A stretch of DNA of 64,000 nucleotides from Volutella citrinella. Its lineage: Eukaryota; Ascomycota; Sordariomycetes; Hypocreales; Nectriaceae. Below the pieces are notes generated by a model that searched no databases, was not told the origin of the DNA, and was given only the letters and a program-made list of their open reading frames with translations. The stretch is from assembly GCA_034401135.1 (NCBI GenBank), contig JAWZSP010000003.1:2914001-2978000 (forward strand), read 5' to 3'. Below, piece by piece: positions 59,793 to 64,000 of the stretch (positions are counted from its first letter, which is position 1; each line of letters starts with the position of its first letter). Both the position numbers and the translations under genes were made by a program.

Positions 59793-60713
59793 ACGGCGGG
59801 GGAGAGATCGCCGTGTTTACATGATACCCAGCCGAGGAGATGTTGATGGAGACTCGGTGCATCCAGCGAGTGCCCGGGAACATACTTGGACATTTACGAC
59901 ACGATTCTGTTTATACAACGTCGGAGCAACATGGTTTCCAGACTTTAAGAGCACATATTACACAAATCATTCGAGAGCTGCATCTGCTTTGAAGCTGTTT
60001 TTGTCATGTCCTAACCCAACCCATAAAGACTCATGCTAGAAACAAAATATTGAACCAAGGAAACACGGAAGAAGCCAACACCCGGCCAGGAGGGGAATCG
60101 AAGGCTCCCACATCGACCTCGCGCGCCAGTCGGGAGCCATGCCCCGATATAGGGCCTGTTTATCCTCTCTCCTCTCCTCTCCTCTCCTCTCCCCTCCTCC
60201 CCTCTCCTCTGGAGACACTTCCGCCGGCCGGAGGCGTCCCATCCTCTAAAATAAATATCATCCCGAAAACCCAAAACCCAGGCCGATGCGTTCGCTTCCT
60301 CCCTATGTACCGATCCCGTCCGTACCCCATACCGTTCTCCGAATGCCCTCGGCATACTCGCCTTTGCGCGGGAATGACCACCGCCCGGTCCAAGGGAGCC
60401 CTTGGTCGCGAACCAGCGCGGCCATCCCATCAAATAGTCATCCCTTGGGGGACCTCTTCTTCATTGGTAATGGAAGGCAGTGGGACGAGGGCAAGACTGG
60501 AAAAATAATGAAAAAGAAAATCAAGTGCAATCGTTATAAGAAACAAGATTCATGCGATGATCATTACAACTCTTTTATGCGGTGTGTCCACCTCGTGCCG
60601 TCGGCTTTCGAGCTGACTCTCCCGTCAAGGGATGAGAGGGCTGGAGGGAGAGAGCATGGAACAGGTGGCGGTTATTCCAGCTCGCGGAGAGCGCTACCTC
60701 TTTCGCGGACCGC
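59793..60713. other. Convergent 3' region of DAD1 and RHO4
   Basis: A 921-base spacer between convergent stop codons, with a pyrimidine repeat at 60163-60210 and no coding signal. Confidence 0.5.
60163..60210 (+). repeat. (CCTCT)n pyrimidine microsatellite
   Basis: A 48-base pure pyrimidine tract built of CCTCT units: four perfect units at 60171-60190, with imperfect ones on both sides. Confidence 0.9.
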
Positions 60714-61665
60714 TTAGAGGAAGTTGCACTTTCTCTTCTTCTTAATGCGCCCCACGCCAGGGAGTGATGACCTCCCCTCGGCGGGGGCTGAGGTGGCGGC
60801 AGCTTCCATAGTTTTTCGGTCGTTGGCGACGACAGTGAGGATAGCCTGTTCAAAGATCTCGTCGACACCACGCATCTCCTTGCTGCTGCATTCCATGTAC
60901 TGGGCGCTCATCTTCTTGGCCACAGCCATACCCTGTTCCGTTGTCACGGGGGTCAAGCCTTGGGTCCTGAGCATGTCAATGCATGTCTTCTTGTAGCGGA
61001 GATCCGACTTGAGACCGACGAGGACAAGCGGGGTGTAAGGGCAAAAATGTAGGACTTCGGGATACCACTGTTGCCAACGGGTTAGCTTATCAGTCTGATG
61101 AGAACGCAGGCAGTGCGTTTAGCAAGACACTAACCTTGTCCAACACATTGTCCAGTGAGTTTGGGCAGTCGATGGCGAAGCAGACGAAAATGAGGTCTGT
61201 CTCTGGGTATGAGAGAGGTCGCAGACGGTCATACTCCTCTTGGCCGGCAGTGTCCCACAGTGCAAGCTCCACCGTCTTACCGGTGGGAGGATGGGTAGGG
61301 TACGTAATGTAGTTCTCAAACACGGTAGGAACGTATTTCTAAATTGGCGACGCGCCCTTATCAGTTTCGATGCCACATGCGCAAGGGCCGACTCCGGCAT
61401 GGTAGACAGCATTACTCACCTCTGGGAAATACCCTTGGCTATAACTGATGAGCAGGCATGTCTTTCCGCAACCGCCGTCGCCGACAACCACGATCTTCTT
61501 TGAATAGGTGGGAGCGTCCGTCATGTGTGTTGCTGCCGACTCGCGGCCTGTCGAAGAGCTCAAAGTAGTGCTAACGGTGCCTTCACTAGAGCGAGTGCGC
61601 TGCTGGCGTCCCTGGTGATCGGAAGTATCGTAGTAGGAGTTGCTGAACTGGTACGAAGATGCCAT
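60714..61665 (-). CDS. RHO4: Rho-family GTPase Rho4
   Basis: Three exons on the minus strand, 61665-61420, 61338-61135 and 61067-60714, encode 267 residues, joined at phase 0. An N-terminal extension of about 52 Ser/Thr-rich residues precedes the G domain, as in fungal Rho4 rather than Cdc42 or Rho1. Motifs are GDGGCGKT (62-69, P-loop), the switch I segment [19 protein letters not shown] (110-118), the GLKSD variant of the NKxD/TKxD motif, and ECSSKE. A polybasic stretch KKKRKC and the CaaX box CNFL end the protein. The final leucine predicts geranylgeranylation at the plasma membrane. Rho4 acts in septation and wall integrity in filamentous fungi. Its start faces the elongin C gene, 689 bases away. 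The symbol rests on the extension and the tail. Confidence 0.92.
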
Positions 61666-62354
61666 ATTAAGCAACAACGGCCTCAGTGGAAATGGGTCGG
61701 ACTGTCTCGGGCACCCAGACGTCGGCTAGACACGCGGGTCCTTTGCGCTGTGCGTGATCGGGACTCGAGGTTTAAGCGCGCGCAAGGCTAGATGCAGAAC
61801 AATAGCCAGAAAATGGGACTGGGGATTGAGCTCGATAGCAATGGAAGTGGGATGGATGAAATCGCGGGGTTGCCGCCGTGGGAGGTTCGACACAAACAAA
61901 CGACACGAGTGGTGGTCCGGCGTCTGGAAGGAAATGCGTGTAAAACCTGGCACTGGCAAGGAATTCTGACGGTGGAGGGTTGGAGTTGAGAGGTTTCGGC
62001 CACCACATGGACGAGCGTCTGGCTTGATGAGCAATGGCCCAGGCGTCGGGTTGGCGGTGGCTTGTTGCTAGGTACCCGAGTAAACAAGTTGACGGGGCAA
62101 CGGAGGGATCGCGGAACGAAGTGTTTCCAGCAGCTGGCGGGCAGCTGGCGGGCCCCAGCCCCAGCATGTGTGCGTGTGGTACAATGGCCCGTGCGCCATG
62201 CCGCAAATTCTTTTCCTGATTTGACCGCTTTGTTTCGTCAATGCATCTTCCTGACACACAACCTTTCCGTACCGCCTGCTCACTACCACATCCACTGCCC
62301 ACCCCTTCATCCGTCGACCGCACGCTGCGCGAGCAAGGGAGGAAGGAGTCAGCC
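61666..62354. promoter_or_regulatory. Shared divergent upstream region of RHO4 and elongin C
   Basis: A 689-base interval between two divergent start codons. Open frames crossing it are not supported. It becomes CT-rich just before the elongin C start. Confidence 0.55.
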
Positions 62355-63054
62355 ATGGAAATGCAGGTCCCTAGCAAGTACGTCACACTCGTCTCTGCCG
62401 ATGGCTTCGAGTTTGTCGTGCTGCGTGAGGCCGCCCTGGTGAGCCCCATCATCAAGGGCATGCTCGATGTGAGGAGTGCGTGAGCGACGGACCCCTGGAC
62501 CAAGACGAGCCACAGCTGCTCACATACATCTCTGCAGGCCAGTTTTCCGAGGCGAAGGACGCCCGCTGTGTCTTCCAAGAGATGAGGTAGGTTGACGCCC
62601 AATTTCGTTTTCCGCTCTGCCATCATTCCCCATCATCTCGCCGGTTCACGCTGGAAGATGCATTGGCACGCCTCATCTGCCCGTGGATGGATGACAACAG
62701 AAGCCTTGGCCTATGGCCTTGACAGAACGACCTCATGGGGCTGCTCCCCGGGTTGGGCTGGCTGAATTGCTCTACACTTGAACTGACCACCTGGCCGGTG
62801 TCGCTCCCCCCCAATACCTACCGGATCACCAAGAGTGCATCGAAGATTGCAGCGCTGATGCGGAACAACACAGTGCAATGGTCCTCAACAAAGTGGTTGA
62901 GTACTTTCACTACTGGTACCGGTATCGCAACGCCGAGGATGTTCCTGACATGGACATCCCCGTCGAGCTGTGCCTTGAGCTCCTAGTAGCGGCTGACTAC
63001 CTGGGCTTGGACCAGTACGATCCCCAACCCCGACTTCCGGGCGGGCCGCATTGA
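62355..63054 (+). CDS. ELC1: Elongin C (BTB/POZ, Skp1-type fold)
   Basis: Three exons, 62355-62475, 62538-62586 and 62874-63054, give 116 residues. Intron 1 is phase 1 (GTGCGT...CTGCAG) and restores LDVRSQFSEAK. Intron 2 is phase 2 (GTAGGT...ACACAG), 287 bases, and joins FQEM to [12 protein letters not shown]. Diagnostic stretches are [32 protein letters not shown] and [19 protein letters not shown]. Elongin C links substrate-recognition subunits to cullins and, in yeast, takes part in turnover of stalled RNA polymerase II. The C-terminus is longer than usual by about ten residues ([14 protein letters not shown]). The second intron is long, and small unseen exons are possible but not required. 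Confidence 0.92.
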
Positions 63055-64000
63055 TACTAATTTCGGCCAGGGCGAATATGAGCATGAAATGAATTATGAT
63101 GACAAACAGCAAAGGAAAACAACAAAACCATTGGCATTCGCACCCTACTTGCCGGGTTTTGTTGATCTCCTCGCGGATTGAATCCGCACGCAGTATCACC
63201 TACTGCGACCAACCCGGGTTCTACATTCACCCACACCCTACTACTACTAGTAGCAGCGGCTATGCCAATGACGGTGCCGCCGTAGCACGGTGTTATGGAG
63301 TTTGATGTTGGGGACATGAGCTTTTGGGTCTCCAAGCAGAAGGTCTCAGTGAGACGGGTCAATCAAACCACGATGCCGACCACTGTACGACAATAAGGAC
63401 GATTATGAGCTGCAGCTGTCATTGCCTTTGGCCGCAATTGTGAATTGTCAATGGCAGAATACTGCCCACTCTCATTTGGTCTGCGTGGCCACAATGTGAA
63501 GTTTCGTTGAGCCCCATTTCAGCATATACGTTCTTTCCTTCAACTCCTCCGTGGATCGAACGCCTATTAGAGATGGAAGATGGATACCTCCCTCTCACTC
63601 TGCGTTACTCAGTTGACGCATTGAGATTTCGCTTTTTCTGCAGGGATACATACTCATAGACAGAATTACTTGTCAGATCCAATTGATACCATGCCGTTTC
63701 TCCCAATTCATCATGTCGATAGTGTGAATGAGCAACATCGCGACCCTCGCTTGCCCCTGTTTCTGCGGGTAGCAGTAGCCTAGAAAATAAAATCCAGACC
63801 TAAAAGAAATGCCAATACCTGCCGGGTTCTTCGGTTGTAAAGGGGAATTGATTCCCGTGGGAGCGGAGGGGGTGCTTCTGTGGTTGGCTCACCTCAGTAG
63901 GCCTGGGTGATTTTCGTGGTGGGAGTAAATTCGGTGCTAGACAGTGCGGCGGCACTGCACCTTCTGCCTTGCATCAACATCGACCAAACATCATCGCTCC
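63055..64000. other. 3' region of elongin C and right edge of the window
   Basis: No supported gene lies in these 946 bases. A short CTACTA repeat occurs at about 63239-63251. Confidence 0.5.

Overview
The window is nuclear DNA of a filamentous ascomycete, most likely a sordariomycete of the Hypocreales type (inference from gene content). The genes have short GT-AG introns of about 50-100 bases with CTNAC-like branch sites. They encode eukaryotic proteins typical of moulds: a fungal LtrA membrane protein, a Zn2Cys6 regulator, a GH128 wall hydrolase, a DASH complex subunit and Rho4. No rRNA, tRNA, CRISPR array, prokaryotic operon or intact transposon was found. About twenty protein genes are supported, most with exon models worked out from reading frame, splice sites and family conservation.

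Layout. 1-5.5 kb: N-terminal exons of a NatC subunit (NAA35/Mak10), ATP synthase epsilon (ATP15), an LtrA membrane protein and a PPxY-containing unknown. 6.6-8.3 kb: a Zn2Cys6 regulator of the sterol-uptake-control type, facing a GH128 glucanase (13.9-14.9 kb) across 5.6 kb without a recognisable gene. 15.9-17.8 kb: a ten-exon polytopic membrane protein. 23.3-25.0 kb: a PA-TM-RING ubiquitin ligase. 28.4-29.5 kb: tubulin cofactor B. 29.5-39.9 kb: a 10.4 kb gene-free stretch ending in a pyrimidine-rich leader before a Myb regulator (39.9-41.0 kb). 41.9-42.8 kb: TRM9. 45.0-48.2 kb: a divergent pair, a Gfo/Idh/MocA oxidoreductase and an aldo/keto reductase. 48.5-50.0 kb: two small unknown proteins. 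50.2-51.4 kb: deoxyhypusine synthase. 52.3-58.8 kb: a very large SANT-domain co-repressor (SNT1-like). 59.3-63.1 kb: DAD1, RHO4 and elongin C.

The genes are mostly independent housekeeping units and do not form a pathway cluster. Three touch translation or protein modification (NatC, TRM9, deoxyhypusine synthase), two touch tubulin or the spindle (TBCB, DAD1), and two touch ubiquitin ligation (RING ligase, elongin C). The two oxidoreductases are the only pair whose arrangement suggests joint regulation. I found no convincing undescribed multi-gene system. The most unusual signals are two apparent micro-exons, of 2 and 3 bases, in different membrane-protein genes. Next come a diverged 54-base direct repeat in a divergent promoter and the very long gene-free stretches next to regulatory genes.
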